A DNA stretch of 64,000 nt from Enterobacter cloacae subsp. cloacae ATCC 13047 (GCF_000025565.1 NC_014121.1:124001-188000); one strand, 5' to 3'; shown: positions 19,990 through 29,877, numbered from the stretch's first letter. Notes: a model not told the origin generated them from the sequence alone. Made by a program: numbers and translations.

Positions 19990-20004
19990 ATTTATCTCGT
20001 TAGT

Positions 20005-21222
20005 TTATTGCGCGCCAAGCACGGCTTCGACACCGCTGACATACTTTTCAATGGCATAGTTACGACAAACATTTTGCCTGGCTGCTGTAGCCAGTCGAGC
20101 CCGCAGGTCAGCATCCGTCCAGATACTATCCAGATGTTGCGCTAGTTGTGAAACATCGCTCCAGGGGAAAAGCAACCCGGTAGAGGCATGGTCAATGAGT
20201 TCAGCTGTGCCGGTCACCTGGGATCCAATAACGGGGATATTGAGCAGCATCGCTTCCAGCACTACGCGAGGAAGGCCTTCACTTTTAGAGGCGAGGATAA
20301 ATGCGTCAAACGTGGCGAGGTAATCAAAAGGGGTATTCTGAAAACCAGTGAAGATCACGTGACTTGCAATACCCAGGTTTTGGGCCTGTGCTGCTAACGC
20401 ATCACGCTCAGGGCCTTCACCGACCAGCACCATTTTCCACTTCGCTTCAGGATGCTTCAGACTGAACTGCGCCAGTGCTTCAAGCGTATGGTGGTTAGCT
20501 TTACGTGGGATCAATGAGCCAATGCTGCCAAACACAAAGGTCTCGTCATCTATGCCCAGTCGCTGACGCATTGCGCGGCGATCCGGTAAAGGCTGGTAGA
20601 TGTCGATGGCATTGTTAACGGTCGTACAGAGATCGGGTCGGATACCATGCTGCAGCAGCACCTGTTCAACGCCATGCGAGACCGCGATGATCTTTGTGGC
20701 ATGCGCATTGACCAGTTTCACCAGTGGTGGGGACAGAACAGGTTCAATACGGCAGTGCTGAATTAATCGCGCCTGTAGTTTCGCCGCCGCGAGATAACCT
20801 TCCTCGTTCGAGCCAGGTTGGTTATTCATATAGAGCGTATCGAAACCACCATGCGAGAAAAGCGTTTCGATTTTGCTGACATTGGGCCTGATACGCCACA
20901 GAGTATCGACGTGTCGTGTAAACGCTTTACGGGCATTGCGCGAGAAAAACAGCAGACCACGTCCTGCTTCTTTCAACAATTTTGCCCATGCCGGTTGCTT
21001 ATGTTGAGGAATGACGATCAGCGGGATCCCAATGCTGTTTAGCACCTGGCCTATGGTTTGACCTCCAGCACGACTATAATCGTTGTAAAAACAACAAGTA
21101 ATGTCGAATTTGTCGCGATCAATTCGCTTCAGAAGCTCAAGCATACTGTTGGTGCCTCCCCCCCATTCTTTGCCTGTGTCCAGGAGGAGGATTTTACGTT
21201 TTTGCGGCATGTCTGAATCCAT
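20005..21222 (-). CDS. GT4 glycosyltransferase of the tdh-yibQ island
   Basis: A 405-residue GT-B enzyme. The N-terminus KILLLDTGKEWGGGTNSML has the glycine-rich GT4 loop. The C-terminal half has the hinge FVFGSIGSLIPRKANHHTL and the E-x7-E donor motif ILASKSEGLPRVVLEAML near residue 315. It is probably a retaining transferase working on LPS core or another surface glycan. I do not recognise a named orthologue. It is transcribed toward the gene broken by the IS. An alternative ATG lies four codons downstream. The location matches the waaH place in E. coli but the protein is unrelated to WaaH. Confidence 0.74.
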   Translation of the reverse strand: MDSDMPQKRKILLLDTGKEWGGGTNSMLELLKRIDRDKFDITCCFYNDYSRAGGQTIGQVLNSIGIPLIVIPQHKQPAWAKLLKEAGRGLLFFSRNARKAFTRHVDTLWRIRPNVSKIETLFSHGGFDTLYMNNQPGSNEEGYLAAAKLQARLIQHCRIEPVLSPPLVKLVNAHATKIIAVSHGVEQVLLQHGIRPDLCTTVNNAIDIYQPLPDRRAMRQRLGIDDETFVFGSIGSLIPRKANHHTLEALAQFSLKHPEAKWKMVLVGEGPERDALAAQAQNLGIASHVIFTGFQNTPFDYLATFDAFILASKSEGLPRVVLEAMLLNIPVIGSQVTGTAELIDHASTGLLFPWSDVSQLAQHLDSIWTDADLRARLATAARQNVCRNYAIEKYVSGVEAVLGAQ

Positions 21223-21416
21223 GTGCTACCCTTGATCTGACCGCATTATAAAGAATCTGCTGAAATAAAATAGATTTTTCTATTGTGATAGTTTTTTCTG
21301 TAAGATAAATTTTCAAACACGATTATTTTAAAAGTGTGATTTAAGACTTTAATCGTCTCTTCTCATTTAGATAGTATTAATGAAAAAAATTATGCTGTTA
21401 TTGAGTGAGTGGAAAA

Positions 21417-22217
21417 ATGTTTAAAATAACGGTCTGCTTATTAACTTTCAACTCAGAAAGGTTGTTACGTGACGTAATTCCGCCTCTTTTAAAAATAGCG
21501 GATGAAATCGTCATTGTTGATTCCGGAAGTACAGATAATACACTACATATTTGCCAGAGTTATGGTTTGTCGCCAGTATACAAAAAATATGGCTGGCATG
21601 GCGAGCAGATGAACCATGCCGTGTCATTAGCGAGTCATGACTGGGTCCTGTGCATCGACAGTGATGAAATTCTCGATTCAGACACTGTTGATGCTATTTT
21701 AAAATTAAAAAGGAGTGACGAACCCGATCCTGGAATGGCATGGCGGATATGTCGTCACTGGTATGTTTTGGGCGAAAAAGTCCGAACATTATATCCTGTC
21801 TCTTCTCCTGATTTCCCGGTACGACTTTTTAACCGTAAGCAGGCACGATTTAATAATAGACCCGTAGACGATAAGGTAGAAGGTTTTCGCCACTCTGAAC
21901 GTATTCCCGGTTACGTCAGACATGATACATTTCATACATTGCATGAACTTTTTAGCAAATTGAATGGTTATACAACCCGCCTGGTGCAATATCAAACGAT
22001 ACGCCCCTCTATCTGTCGAGGTGTGATCAGCGCCATCGGCGCTTTTTTCAAATGGTATCTGTTCAGTGGTGCCTGGCGTCAGGGCAGAGTGGGGGCAGCA
22101 ACAGGCTTGTATGCCACGGCCTACAGTTTTTTGAAGTATTTCAAAGCCTGGTATCAATATCAGGAAAGAAAAGAGCCCGTTACAAAAGAGCATACGGACT
22201 CTCACATTACAGAATAA
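21417..22217 (+). CDS. GT2 glycosyltransferase, WaaE-like family
   Basis: A 266-residue GT-A protein resembling the WaaE family. It has MFKITVCLLTFNSERLL, EIVIVDSGSTDNTLHI and the DxD-like WVLCIDSDEIL near residue 84. The C-terminal region has conserved VRHDTFHTLHELFSK and GAFFKWYLFSGAWRQGRVG, typical of KdtX-like enzymes that act on LPS. The ATG at 21417 is preferred because a GTG at 21405 adds only four residues and lacks a better ribosome site. It is divergent from the GT4 gene across an AT-rich 194-base gap and convergent with yibQ. AT-rich codon usage suggests horizontal gain. The substrate is unknown. Confidence 0.72.
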   Translation: MFKITVCLLTFNSERLLRDVIPPLLKIADEIVIVDSGSTDNTLHICQSYGLSPVYKKYGWHGEQMNHAVSLASHDWVLCIDSDEILDSDTVDAILKLKRSDEPDPGMAWRICRHWYVLGEKVRTLYPVSSPDFPVRLFNRKQARFNNRPVDDKVEGFRHSERIPGYVRHDTFHTLHELFSKLNGYTTRLVQYQTIRPSICRGVISAIGAFFKWYLFSGAWRQGRVGAATGLYATAYSFLKYFKAWYQYQERKEPVTKEHTDSHITE

Positions 22218-22228
22218 GCGTTAGCCGA

Positions 22229-23161
22229 TCAGGCTTTCTTACCCCAGCCCTGCCACTGATGTTGAAAATATTGCACCAGCGTACTCTGGCTCATGCTTTC
22301 ACCAATCACAGAGAAGAACCGGGTCGCATAAACCGGTTCAGGGGCATGTTTCGGCACACAGCGTTTTACGCCGCGGAACGGGTTACGCGGCGTTGATGAT
22401 CCTGGTTTCCCCTGGTTCGGCGTCGACGTATCAACCTGTGGTTCGTTCAGGAGATCGCTCGGGCGGACCAGCGTGATATCCGAAGGCAATGTCGGCAGCA
22501 TTTGCTGCAGGACGCGAACGGTCGACGGATGCGGGTGGCCGATGGCAATCGCGGAGCCATTGCGGCGGGCCAGCTGCACAGCGCGATTAAACTGCACGCG
22601 AATGTCTGCTTCGTTCTGCGTATCGTCAAGGAATACCTTGCGCTTAATCACCTTCACCCCCGTTCCCTGCGCGGCACGCATCGCCTGACTGTTGCCGATG
22701 GTCATGCTGTCGAGGAAGTAGAGGTTGTAACGCTCCAGCGCCTGCATCACTTTGAGCATCCCGTACAGGCTGGATGTCATCGCGCTGCCCATATGGTTGT
22801 TTAACCCCACGGCATACGGCACTTTGTTGTAAGCGTCGCGGATAATGCGATCGATCTCATCGCTGCTCATCTCAGGGCGCAGAGTATCTTTTTCCAGCGG
22901 TTGTTTGCTGATGGGAGCCATCGGCAGATGGATCAATACCTGGTGGCCGCTGTTGTGGGCCTTGGTCGCCATCTCACGTGCGTGTGGCGCATTCGGGAGG
23001 ACGGCGACAGAAATGGCTGCCGGCATCGCCAGCACCTGATTTTCATAGTGCGGACGATAACCGAAGTCATCAATCACAATGGCGAGTTTACCGGCGTATA
23101 CCGGTGCGACCAGCGCCAGTGCGCTGGCGACGGAGAGAACAATTCGACGAAATTGAAGCAA
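22229..23161 (-). CDS. yibQ: Divergent polysaccharide deacetylase family protein YibQ
   Basis: A 310-residue exported protein. The signal peptide is MLQFRRIVLSVASALALVAPVYAG, followed by LAIVIDDFGYRPHYENQVL, the N-terminal Asp-Asp of the divergent polysaccharide deacetylase domain (DUF610). VLIHLPMAP, VGLNNHMGSAMT and IAIGHPHPST supply other metal-site positions. The enzyme activity and substrate are not established. It is the 3' gene of gpmM-envC-yibQ, beginning three bases after envC. The conserved link to EnvC, which controls septal amidases, suggests an envelope role. The proline/threonine-rich C-terminal tail appears poorly conserved. Confidence 0.88.
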   Translation of the reverse strand: MLQFRRIVLSVASALALVAPVYAGKLAIVIDDFGYRPHYENQVLAMPAAISVAVLPNAPHAREMATKAHNSGHQVLIHLPMAPISKQPLEKDTLRPEMSSDEIDRIIRDAYNKVPYAVGLNNHMGSAMTSSLYGMLKVMQALERYNLYFLDSMTIGNSQAMRAAQGTGVKVIKRKVFLDDTQNEADIRVQFNRAVQLARRNGSAIAIGHPHPSTVRVLQQMLPTLPSDITLVRPSDLLNEPQVDTSTPNQGKPGSSTPRNPFRGVKRCVPKHAPEPVYATRFFSVIGESMSQSTLVQYFQHQWQGWGKKA

Positions 23162-23164
23162 AAC

Positions 23165-24448
23165 TTATCTTCCCAACCACGGCTGTGGATTGACCGCCTG
23201 ACCCTGGCGACGAATTTCGAAATAGAGTGACGGGCGGCCCTGACCGCCACTGCTGCCCACAAGGGCGATGGGTTGACCCGCGCGCACCTGAGTGCCAACG
23301 CTGACCAGTGCGCTCTGGTTGTAACCGTAGAGGCTCATGTCGCCTTTACCGTGCTCAACTACTACCACAAGCCCGTAACCCTGCAGCCAGTCGGCCAGGA
23401 TCACGCGGCCATCGGCGATGGCTTTCACTTCGCTACCTTCAGACGCACCGATAACTATCCCTTTCCAACGTAGTTCACCCTGCAGCTGTTCGCCATAACG
23501 ATGCAGAATTGTACCGCGAACGGGCCAGTAAGCCTGACCGCGAGGGGAGCCCAGGCCACCGGTTCGTGACATCAACGAGCGTTCGCTTTCGCTTGGTTTA
23601 TAGGTCGTGCCTTTACGGGAGGCTTCCTGCTGCTTATCGCGAACGGCCTGCGCCTCGCGAGCCTCTTTTTCAGCGCGGGCTTTTGCCGCGGCCTCCGCTC
23701 GGGCGATGCTGTTACGCAGCTTCGATTCGTTGGCGCGCATTTCGCTCAACTGGCTCTGACCAGCCTGAATGGAGGATTCAAGCCCGGAAAGGGTTTTCTT
23801 ACGTTCGTTGCGAGCCTGTTCGAGCTTTGCCTGCTGGGCCTGCTGTTCGTAGAGCAGCGTCTGCTGCTGGCTCTGCTTCTCTTCCAGCTCGGCTTTTTGC
23901 GTGGTGACCTCTTCGCGCGTCTGTTTTAGCTGCGCGATAGTCTCCTGACGCGCCTGGTTCAGATAGCCGAAATAGGCCTGCAGGCGCTGACCGCGCTGGC
24001 TCTCTTCACCGCTGAGGATCAGCTGAAGGCCGGTGTGTTCACCCTGGCGGAATGCGGCATCAAGCTGTGCCGCAAGATTACGTTCCTGCGCATCGCGCTG
24101 ACGTTCCAGCTTGGCAATCGACGCGTTCATCTCGTCGATCTGTTTATTCAACTGGGAGAGGGTGTTTTGTGTTTCGCGGAGCTCACGTGCGGCGGCGGAG
24201 ATCGCCTCTTCCTGCTGCTTAAGCTGAGCAAGCAGCGACGCGCGTTGCTGTTGCTGCTGACGTACCGCACGCTCTTTGGCGGCGATATCGGCCTGAATGG
24301 ATTTCAGCTGGTCGCGATCGTCCGCGTGGGCGGATGCGGCGCACAGCAATACGCCAGCGCTGAGTGCGCTGGCGTAAAACAGAGGTCTGACTGATAACCT
24401 AAGCGGTTTCACGACCCATGTGATTGAAAAAATCGCCTTTCCCCTCAT
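23165..24448 (-). CDS. envC: Murein hydrolase activator EnvC
   Basis: EnvC is a periplasmic septal factor recruited by FtsEX that activates amidases AmiA and AmiB to split daughter-cell peptidoglycan. The protein has an N-terminal signal region (LFYASALSAGVLLCAASAHA), then two long coiled-coil segments rich in Gln/Glu/Leu covering about residues 45-280, then a LytM-like domain (LHRYGEQLQGELRWKG... to PSLYFEIRRQGQAVNPQPW). The LytM domain lacks the full zinc ligand set of true endopeptidases, as expected for an activator. The start is uncertain: ATG 24448 gives 427 residues, while a GTG at WVVKPLR would give nearer the E. coli 419. Lies ten bases behind gpmM. Confidence 0.94.
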   Translation of the reverse strand: MRGKAIFSITWVVKPLRLSVRPLFYASALSAGVLLCAASAHADDRDQLKSIQADIAAKERAVRQQQQQRASLLAQLKQQEEAISAAARELRETQNTLSQLNKQIDEMNASIAKLERQRDAQERNLAAQLDAAFRQGEHTGLQLILSGEESQRGQRLQAYFGYLNQARQETIAQLKQTREEVTTQKAELEEKQSQQQTLLYEQQAQQAKLEQARNERKKTLSGLESSIQAGQSQLSEMRANESKLRNSIARAEAAAKARAEKEAREAQAVRDKQQEASRKGTTYKPSESERSLMSRTGGLGSPRGQAYWPVRGTILHRYGEQLQGELRWKGIVIGASEGSEVKAIADGRVILADWLQGYGLVVVVEHGKGDMSLYGYNQSALVSVGTQVRAGQPIALVGSSGGQGRPSLYFEIRRQGQAVNPQPWLGR

Positions 24449-24457
24449 GGGGAGCGA

Positions 24458-26002
24458 TTATTCCACGATGAACAGCGGCTTACCAGTCATCTCTTCAGGG
24501 ATCGGCATACCCATCAGCGACAACATGGTTGGCGCGACGTCAGAAAGCTTGCCGCCTTCCACTGCTTTCAGTGCTTTATCACCTACATAAATCAGCGGAA
24601 CCGGCAGGTTGGTGTGGGCCGTATGCGCCTGTCCGGTTGCCGGGTCGCGCATCTGCTCTGCGTTACCGTGGTCAGCGGTAATCAGCAGCTGGCCGCCAAC
24701 GGATTCAACCGCTTTGGCAACCTGCTCAACGCAGTGATCCAGCGCTTCAACCGCTTTAATAGCCGCTTCCATCACCCCGGTATGACCCACCATGTCACCG
24801 TTCGGATAGTTACAGATGATGGTGTCGTATTTGCCGCTAACGATCGCCGCAACCAGTTTTTCGGTCAATTCCGCAGAGCTCATCTCTGGCTGCAGGTCAT
24901 AGGTAGCAACTTTTGGTGAATTAATCAGAATGCGATCTTCGCCTTTGAACGGCTCTTCTACACCGCCGTTAAAGAAGAAGGTGACGTGGGCATATTTCTC
25001 GGTTTCGGAGATACGCAACTGCGTCTTATCGTTTTTCGCCATCCACTCACCGAAGGTATTGGCCAGTGAAGCTGGTGGGTAAGCGCATGGGGCGTCGATG
25101 TCAGCGGCGTATTCGGTCAACTGGATGAAGTTGATGTTCACCGCTTTCTTACGGGCGAAACCGTCGAAATCGCTGTTAACGAATGCGCGGGTGATTTCAC
25201 GCGCACGGTCAGCACGGAAGTTCATGAAGATCAGCGCGTCGCCATCTTCCATGGCGGCATCAGCCTGGCCTTCTGCGCGAATGACGGTCGCTTTCACGAA
25301 TTCGTCGTTTTCATCGCGCGCGTACGCGGCTTCAAGGCCCTCAACGGCAGTCGCAAACTGGAACTCGCCTTTTGCCAGCGTCATCAGGTCATAGGCCTGT
25401 TCCACACGATCCCAGCGATTATCGCGATCCATGGCGTAGTAGCGGCCAATAATAGATGCCACGCGGCCTTTGCCCAGTGCGGCAAATTTCTCTTCGAAGG
25501 CTTCCAGCGAACCTTTAGCGCTACGCGGTGGCGTATCGCGGCCATCCAGGAACGCGTGCAGGTAGATTTTTTCCGCACCGCGCTCAGCGGCCAGTTCAAC
25601 CATCGCCATAATATGATCTTCATGGCTATGAACGCCGCCGGCAGACAGCAGACCCATGATATGCACGGCTTTGCCTGCGGCAACGGCTTTATCCACCGCA
25701 CCACACAGCACAGGGTTGGCGAAGAAGGTGCGTTCTTTGATTTCAACATCCAGACGCGTCAGATCCTGATAGACAATGCGCCCGGCGCCCAGGTTGACGT
25801 GACCGACTTCAGAGTTACCCATCTGACGGTCCGGCAGGCCCACTTCCAGGCCGGATGCGTCAATCAGAGTGTGGGGACGTTTTGCCCACAGTGCATCCAT
25901 GACCGGGGTTTTAGCGTTGAAAATGGCGTTATCCTGTTGATCTTCACGGTAGCCATAGCCATCCAGAATCACCAGTACCATAGGTTTTTTAGAAACCGAC
26001 AT
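24458..26002 (-). CDS. gpmM: 2,3-bisphosphoglycerate-independent phosphoglycerate mutase
   Basis: GpmM interconverts 3- and 2-phosphoglycerate in glycolysis using two manganese ions. It is a 514-residue member of the alkaline phosphatase superfamily. [15 protein letters not shown] supplies the first metal Asp; [16 protein letters not shown] contains the phosphorylated Ser; [12 protein letters not shown] and [10 protein letters not shown] supply metal ligands near the C-terminus. The ATG at 26002 gives the E. coli length; the in-frame extension to 26083 has no support. First gene of the gpmM-envC-yibQ group, divergent from yibN across 248 bases. Confidence 0.97.
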   Translation of the reverse strand: MSVSKKPMVLVILDGYGYREDQQDNAIFNAKTPVMDALWAKRPHTLIDASGLEVGLPDRQMGNSEVGHVNLGAGRIVYQDLTRLDVEIKERTFFANPVLCGAVDKAVAAGKAVHIMGLLSAGGVHSHEDHIMAMVELAAERGAEKIYLHAFLDGRDTPPRSAKGSLEAFEEKFAALGKGRVASIIGRYYAMDRDNRWDRVEQAYDLMTLAKGEFQFATAVEGLEAAYARDENDEFVKATVIRAEGQADAAMEDGDALIFMNFRADRAREITRAFVNSDFDGFARKKAVNINFIQLTEYAADIDAPCAYPPASLANTFGEWMAKNDKTQLRISETEKYAHVTFFFNGGVEEPFKGEDRILINSPKVATYDLQPEMSSAELTEKLVAAIVSGKYDTIICNYPNGDMVGHTGVMEAAIKAVEALDHCVEQVAKAVESVGGQLLITADHGNAEQMRDPATGQAHTAHTNLPVPLIYVGDKALKAVEGGKLSDVAPTMLSLMGMPIPEEMTGKPLFIVE

Positions 26003-26250
26003 TGCGACAACCTCATGCTCAAGAGTCAAAAATTTGCGTAATTTTACTACAGCTGAATCGTTCAAATAGCCGCAGAAGATCAAAGAAAGGGCAGGGGCAA
26101 GATGCTTCTCCGACCATTTTGAGGCATTTTTTTAGGTGGCATGCCGCAGAAAATGGATTAGCTTAGGGTCGCTGGCTGTATTTGCCACAACGCACAGGTA
26201 TACTCCTGTCCTGGTTTTTTTAATCACTAAGTCGGGAGTAGTTACCCTCC

Positions 26251-26682
26251 ATGCAAGAAATTATGCAATTCGTTAGCCGCCATCCGGTTCTGAGCATCGC
26301 GTGGATTGGCCTGCTGGCCGCTGTGCTGTTCACCACATTTAAGGGCCTGACGTCTAAGATTAAGGTTATCACCCGTGGTGAAGCGACGCGTCTGATTAAC
26401 AAAGAAGATGCCGTCGTGGTCGATCTGCGTCAGCGTGACGATTTCCGCAAAGGGCACATTGCAGGCGCTATCAACCTGCTGCCAGCTGAAATCAAAGCCA
26501 ACAACGTGGGCGAGCTTGAGAAGCATAAAGCCCAGCCGATTATCGTTGTTGACGGTACCGGCATGCAGGCGCAGGAATCTGCTAGCCTGCTTCATAAAGC
26601 AGGCTTCGAAAACGTCTCTGTACTGAAAGAAGGCATTTCCGGCTGGAGCGGAGAAAACCTTCCTTTGGTGCGCGGTAAATAA
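26251..26682 (+). CDS. yibN: Rhodanese-like membrane protein YibN
   Basis: 143 residues: an N-terminal membrane segment (about 12-30) followed by one rhodanese domain with [22 protein letters not shown], the CH2A-type motif. In the active-site loop the sequence is [14 protein letters not shown]; as I remember it, E. coli YibN has Cys at the position of Ala107 (codon GCG at 26569-26571). Without that Cys, sulfurtransferase activity is unlikely and the domain may only bind partners. First gene of the yibN-grxC-secB-gpsA run, as in E. coli. Confidence 0.93.
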   Translation: MQEIMQFVSRHPVLSIAWIGLLAAVLFTTFKGLTSKIKVITRGEATRLINKEDAVVVDLRQRDDFRKGHIAGAINLLPAEIKANNVGELEKHKAQPIIVVDGTGMQAQESASLLHKAGFENVSVLKEGISGWSGENLPLVRGK

Positions 26683-26693
26683 GGAGTTCAGTG

Positions 26694-26945
26694 ATGGCCA
26701 ATATCGAGATCTACACCAAAGCGACCTGCCCGTTCTGTCACCGTGCGAAAGCGCTGCTGAACAGCAAAGGCGTAACGTTCCAGGAACTGCCGATCGATGG
26801 TGACGCGATAAAACGCGAAGAGATGATTCAACGTAGTGGTCGCACGACGGTTCCGCAGATTTTTATTGATGCGCAGCACATTGGCGGCTGTGATGACTTG
26901 TATGCGCTCGACGCCCGTGGTGGACTCGATCCCCTGCTGAGCTAA
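26694..26945 (+). CDS. grxC: Glutaredoxin 3
   Basis: An 83-residue dithiol glutaredoxin with active site CPFCH at residues 11-15. It also has the cis-Pro loop RTTVPQIFID and the glutathione-binding GGCDDLYALDARGGLDPLL. It reduces disulfides using glutathione and can supply electrons to ribonucleotide reductase. The ATG at 26694, with GGAG upstream, is preferred over the GTG at 26691. Lies 11 bases after yibN and before secB, the E. coli order. Confidence 0.97.
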   Translation: MANIEIYTKATCPFCHRAKALLNSKGVTFQELPIDGDAIKREEMIQRSGRTTVPQIFIDAQHIGGCDDLYALDARGGLDPLLS

Positions 26946-26978
26946 GAGACTTTAGGACAATTTAAAAAGGGTTTTTCC

Positions 26979-27446
26979 ATGTCAGAACAAAACAACACCG
27001 AAATGACTTTCCAGATCCAGCGTATCTACACCAAGGATGTCTCTTTCGAAGCGCCAAATGCGCCACATGTTTTCCAGAAAGATTGGCAGCCAGAGGTTAA
27101 ACTTGATCTGGATACCGCATCAACCCAGCTGGCTGATGACGTGTATGAAGTCGTACTGCGTGTGACCGTGACCGCCTCTCTGGGCGAAGAAACTGCATTC
27201 CTGTGTGAAGTACAGCAGGGCGGTATCTTCTCCATCGGTGGTATTGAAGGCAACCAGATGGCGCATTGCCTGGGTGCATACTGCCCGAACATCCTGTTCC
27301 CGTATGCGCGTGAATGCATCACCAGCCTGGTTTCTCGCGGTACATTCCCGCAACTGAACCTTGCGCCAGTTAACTTTGATGCGCTGTTCATGAACTATCT
27401 GCAGCAGCAGGCTGGCGAAGGTGCTGAACAACATCAGGATGCCTGA
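26979..27446 (+). CDS. secB: Protein-export chaperone SecB
   Basis: 155 residues, the standard length. SecB is a homotetrameric cytosolic chaperone that keeps preproteins unfolded and hands them to SecA. Recognisable regions are [21 protein letters not shown] near the N-terminus, and [24 protein letters not shown] with [31 protein letters not shown] in the core and C-terminal half. The SecA-binding acidic tail is present. The stop overlaps the gpsA start (TGATG), implying coupled translation. Confidence 0.97.
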   Translation: MSEQNNTEMTFQIQRIYTKDVSFEAPNAPHVFQKDWQPEVKLDLDTASTQLADDVYEVVLRVTVTASLGEETAFLCEVQQGGIFSIGGIEGNQMAHCLGAYCPNILFPYARECITSLVSRGTFPQLNLAPVNFDALFMNYLQQQAGEGAEQHQDA

Positions 27447-28465
27447 TGAGCACTGTTAATGCGTCAATGACTGTGATCGGTGCCGGCTCTTACGGCACCG
27501 CTCTTGCCATCACGCTGGCAAGAAATGGTCACGAGGTGGTCCTGTGGGGCCACGACCCAAAACATATCGCAACGCTGCAGCACGACCGCTGCAACGTGGC
27601 GTTCCTTCCTGACGTTCCGTTCCCTGACTCCCTGCACCTGGAAAGCGACCTTGCGACCGCGCTGGCAGCCAGCCGCAATATTTTGATTGTGGTGCCGAGC
27701 CATGTGTTTGGCGACGTGCTACAGCAGATTAAGCCGCTGATGCGCCCGGATGCACGCATTGTGTGGGCAACGAAGGGGCTGGAAGCCGAAACCGGTCGTC
27801 TGTTGCAGGACGTTGCCCGCGAAGTGCTGGGTACCGAGATCCCGCTGGCGGTTATCTCCGGCCCAACGTTTGCCAAAGAGCTGGCCGCTGGCCTGCCGAC
27901 AGCGATTTCGCTGGCATCCACCGACCAGGCTTTCTCCGACGATCTCCAGCAACTGCTGCACTGCGGCAAGAGCTTCCGCGTGTACAGCAATCCCGATTTT
28001 ATCGGCGTGCAGCTGGGCGGTGCGGTGAAGAACGTCATCGCCATTGGCGCCGGGATGTCCGACGGCATTGGCTTTGGTGCCAATGCACGTACTGCACTGA
28101 TTACCCGTGGGTTAACCGAGATGTCCCGTCTCGGGGCGGCACTGGGTGCCGATCCGGCCACCTTTATGGGGATGGCGGGTTTAGGCGATCTGGTGCTGAC
28201 CTGTACCGACAACCAGTCGCGTAACCGCCGCTTTGGCATGATGCTCGGTCAGGGCATGGATGTAAAAGGCGCGCAGGAGAAGATCGGACAGGTGGTTGAA
28301 GGCTACCGCAATACCAAAGAAGTCCGCGAATTGGCGCACCGTTTTGGTGTCGAAATGCCAATAACCGAGGAAATTTATCAGGTATTGTATTGCGGAAAAA
28401 ATGCGCGCGAGGCAGCATTGACCTTATTAGGTCGTGCGCGCAAGGACGAGCGCAGCAGTAACTAG
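27446..28465 (+). CDS. gpsA: Glycerol-3-phosphate dehydrogenase [NAD(P)+]
   Basis: GpsA reduces dihydroxyacetone phosphate to sn-glycerol 3-phosphate for phospholipid synthesis. The 339-residue protein has the N-terminal NAD(P) motif [13 protein letters not shown], the strand [13 protein letters not shown], and the catalytic Lys in [15 protein letters not shown]. The C-terminal domain begins [15 protein letters not shown]. The start overlaps the secB stop by one base. Transcription probably runs from yibN through gpsA, with cysE 75 bases further. Confidence 0.97.
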   Translation: MSTVNASMTVIGAGSYGTALAITLARNGHEVVLWGHDPKHIATLQHDRCNVAFLPDVPFPDSLHLESDLATALAASRNILIVVPSHVFGDVLQQIKPLMRPDARIVWATKGLEAETGRLLQDVAREVLGTEIPLAVISGPTFAKELAAGLPTAISLASTDQAFSDDLQQLLHCGKSFRVYSNPDFIGVQLGGAVKNVIAIGAGMSDGIGFGANARTALITRGLTEMSRLGAALGADPATFMGMAGLGDLVLTCTDNQSRNRRFGMMLGQGMDVKGAQEKIGQVVEGYRNTKEVRELAHRFGVEMPITEEIYQVLYCGKNAREAALTLLGRARKDERSSN

Positions 28466-28484
28466 TCGGAACCATTGTCACCTG

Positions 28485-28518
28485 AATGACCCAGCCAGCG
28501 CAGAACTGGCTGGTCATT
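28485..28518. other. Hairpin between gpsA and cysE
   Basis: AATGACCCAGCCAG-CGCAGAA-CTGGCTGGTCATT, a 13-bp stem with one bulged C. It lacks a clear T tract, so it may be an attenuator, a processing site or a weak terminator. It separates secB-gpsA from cysE by 75 bases. Confidence 0.55.
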
Positions 28519-28540
28519 ATACTATCGTCTGGAGTAAGCA

Positions 28541-29362
28541 ATGCCGTGTGAAGAACTGGATATCGTCTGGAATAATATTAAAGCCGAAGCCCGGGCGTTG
28601 GCCGACTGTGAGCCGATGCTGGCCAGTTTTTACCATGCAACGTTACTCAAGCACGAAAACCTCGGTAGTGCCCTGAGCTATATGCTCGCCAACAAGCTGG
28701 CGTCTTCAATCATGCCCGCCATCGCCATTCGTGAAGTGGTGGAAGAGGCCTACGCCGCAGACCCGGAAATGATCGCCTCTGCCGCCTGTGATATTCAGGC
28801 CGTGCGCACGCGTGATCCAGCGGTCGATAAATATTCTACGCCGCTGCTGTACCTTAAGGGTTTCCATGCCTTACAGGCGTACCGCATCGGCCACTGGTTA
28901 TGGAAGGAAGGCCGCCGCGCGCTGGCAATTTTCCTGCAAAACCAGGTTTCTGTGACCTTCCAGGTTGATATTCACCCGGCGGCCAAAATTGGCCGGGGGA
29001 TCATGCTCGACCATGCCACCGGGATTGTTGTCGGTGAGACGGCGGTCATTGAAGATGACGTGTCGATCCTGCAGTCGGTTACCCTGGGCGGTACCGGCAA
29101 AACCAGCGGCGATCGCCATCCGAAAATTCGTGAAGGGGTGATGATTGGCGCGGGTGCCAAAATCCTCGGCAATATCGAAGTGGGCCGCGGTGCTAAAATC
29201 GGCGCGGGCTCTGTGGTGCTGCAGCCCGTGCCGCCGCACACCACCGCCGCTGGCGTACCGGCGCGCATCGTCGGTAAGCCAGACAGTGATAAACCATCGA
29301 TGGACATGGATCAGCACTTCAACGGCATTCACCATACGTTCGAGTATGGTGACGGCATTTAA
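28541..29362 (+). CDS. cysE: Serine O-acetyltransferase
   Basis: CysE makes O-acetylserine from serine and acetyl-CoA, the first step of cysteine synthesis, feedback-inhibited by cysteine. The 273-residue protein has an alpha-helical N-terminal domain (to about residue 140) and a C-terminal left-handed beta helix with hexapeptide repeats from [20 protein letters not shown] through [23 protein letters not shown]. The catalytic His is in [15 protein letters not shown]. The C-terminal tail that binds O-acetylserine sulfhydrylase ends [10 protein letters not shown], with the key terminal Ile. Convergent with trmL, overlapping by four bases. Confidence 0.97.
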   Translation: MPCEELDIVWNNIKAEARALADCEPMLASFYHATLLKHENLGSALSYMLANKLASSIMPAIAIREVVEEAYAADPEMIASAACDIQAVRTRDPAVDKYSTPLLYLKGFHALQAYRIGHWLWKEGRRALAIFLQNQVSVTFQVDIHPAAKIGRGIMLDHATGIVVGETAVIEDDVSILQSVTLGGTGKTSGDRHPKIREGVMIGAGAKILGNIEVGRGAKIGAGSVVLQPVPPHTTAAGVPARIVGKPDSDKPSMDMDQHFNGIHHTFEYGDGI

Positions 29363-29832
29363 CTTCTGAGAATGGCGCCCGGATACCCCAGCTGGCGCCA
29401 GGCTTCATACACCACCACGGACACCGCGTTCGACAGGTTCATGCTGCGGCTGTCCGGCATCATCGGAATACGGATTTTCTGCTCAGCGGGCAGGGCGTCC
29501 AGAATCGTGGCCGGCAGGCCGCGGGTTTCCGGGCCAAACATCAGATAGTCACCTGCCTGGTAGCTCACGGCGCTGTGCGCGGGCGTGCCTTTAGTCGTCA
29601 GGGCAAACATGCGCTCTGGCTTTTCGCTTTCCAGAAACGCGGCGTAATCATGATGGCGAACCACCGCGGTAAATTCATGATAATCCAGCCCCGCACGACG
29701 CAGGCGTTTGTCATCCCACGTAAAACCCATCGGCTCGATAATATGCAGGCGAAACCCGGTGTTGGCGCACAGGCGGATAATGTTGCCGGTATTAGGCGGA
29801 ATTTCTGGTTCGAATAAAACGATGTTAAGCAT
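29359..29832 (-). CDS. trmL: tRNA (cytidine(34)-2'-O)-methyltransferase TrmL
   Basis: TrmL methylates the ribose of the wobble base in two tRNA(Leu) isoacceptors using S-adenosylmethionine. It is a 157-residue SPOUT-class protein with the knotted fold: [20 protein letters not shown] at the N-terminus, [13 protein letters not shown] in the middle and [26 protein letters not shown] at the C-terminus, the SAM-binding knot. The ribosome binding site AAGGGGG is part of a 9-bp hairpin that ends immediately before the ATG. Overlaps the cysE 3' end on the opposite strand. Formerly yibK. Confidence 0.96.
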   Translation of the reverse strand: MLNIVLFEPEIPPNTGNIIRLCANTGFRLHIIEPMGFTWDDKRLRRAGLDYHEFTAVVRHHDYAAFLESEKPERMFALTTKGTPAHSAVSYQAGDYLMFGPETRGLPATILDALPAEQKIRIPMMPDSRSMNLSNAVSVVVYEAWRQLGYPGAILRS

Positions 29833-29858
29833 GCTGCCCCCTTAATTGCGGGGGCAGC
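29833..29858 (-). promoter_or_regulatory. Hairpin sequestering the trmL ribosome binding site
   Basis: On the minus strand a perfect 9-bp stem, GCTGCCCCC-GCAATTAA-GGGGGCAGC, ends directly at the trmL ATG. The 3' arm contains the only Shine-Dalgarno candidate (AAGGGGG). It is also the only hairpin behind the upstream MFS gene, so it could double as a weak terminator. Control of translation is inferred, not shown. Confidence 0.65.
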
Positions 29859-29877
29859 ATAGCAGAAATGACGGGCA

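Noticed and set aside
24458..26083. Longer gpmM start at 26083
   Set aside because: The extra 27 residues are not part of the family; the ATG at 26002 gives exactly the 514-residue enzyme.
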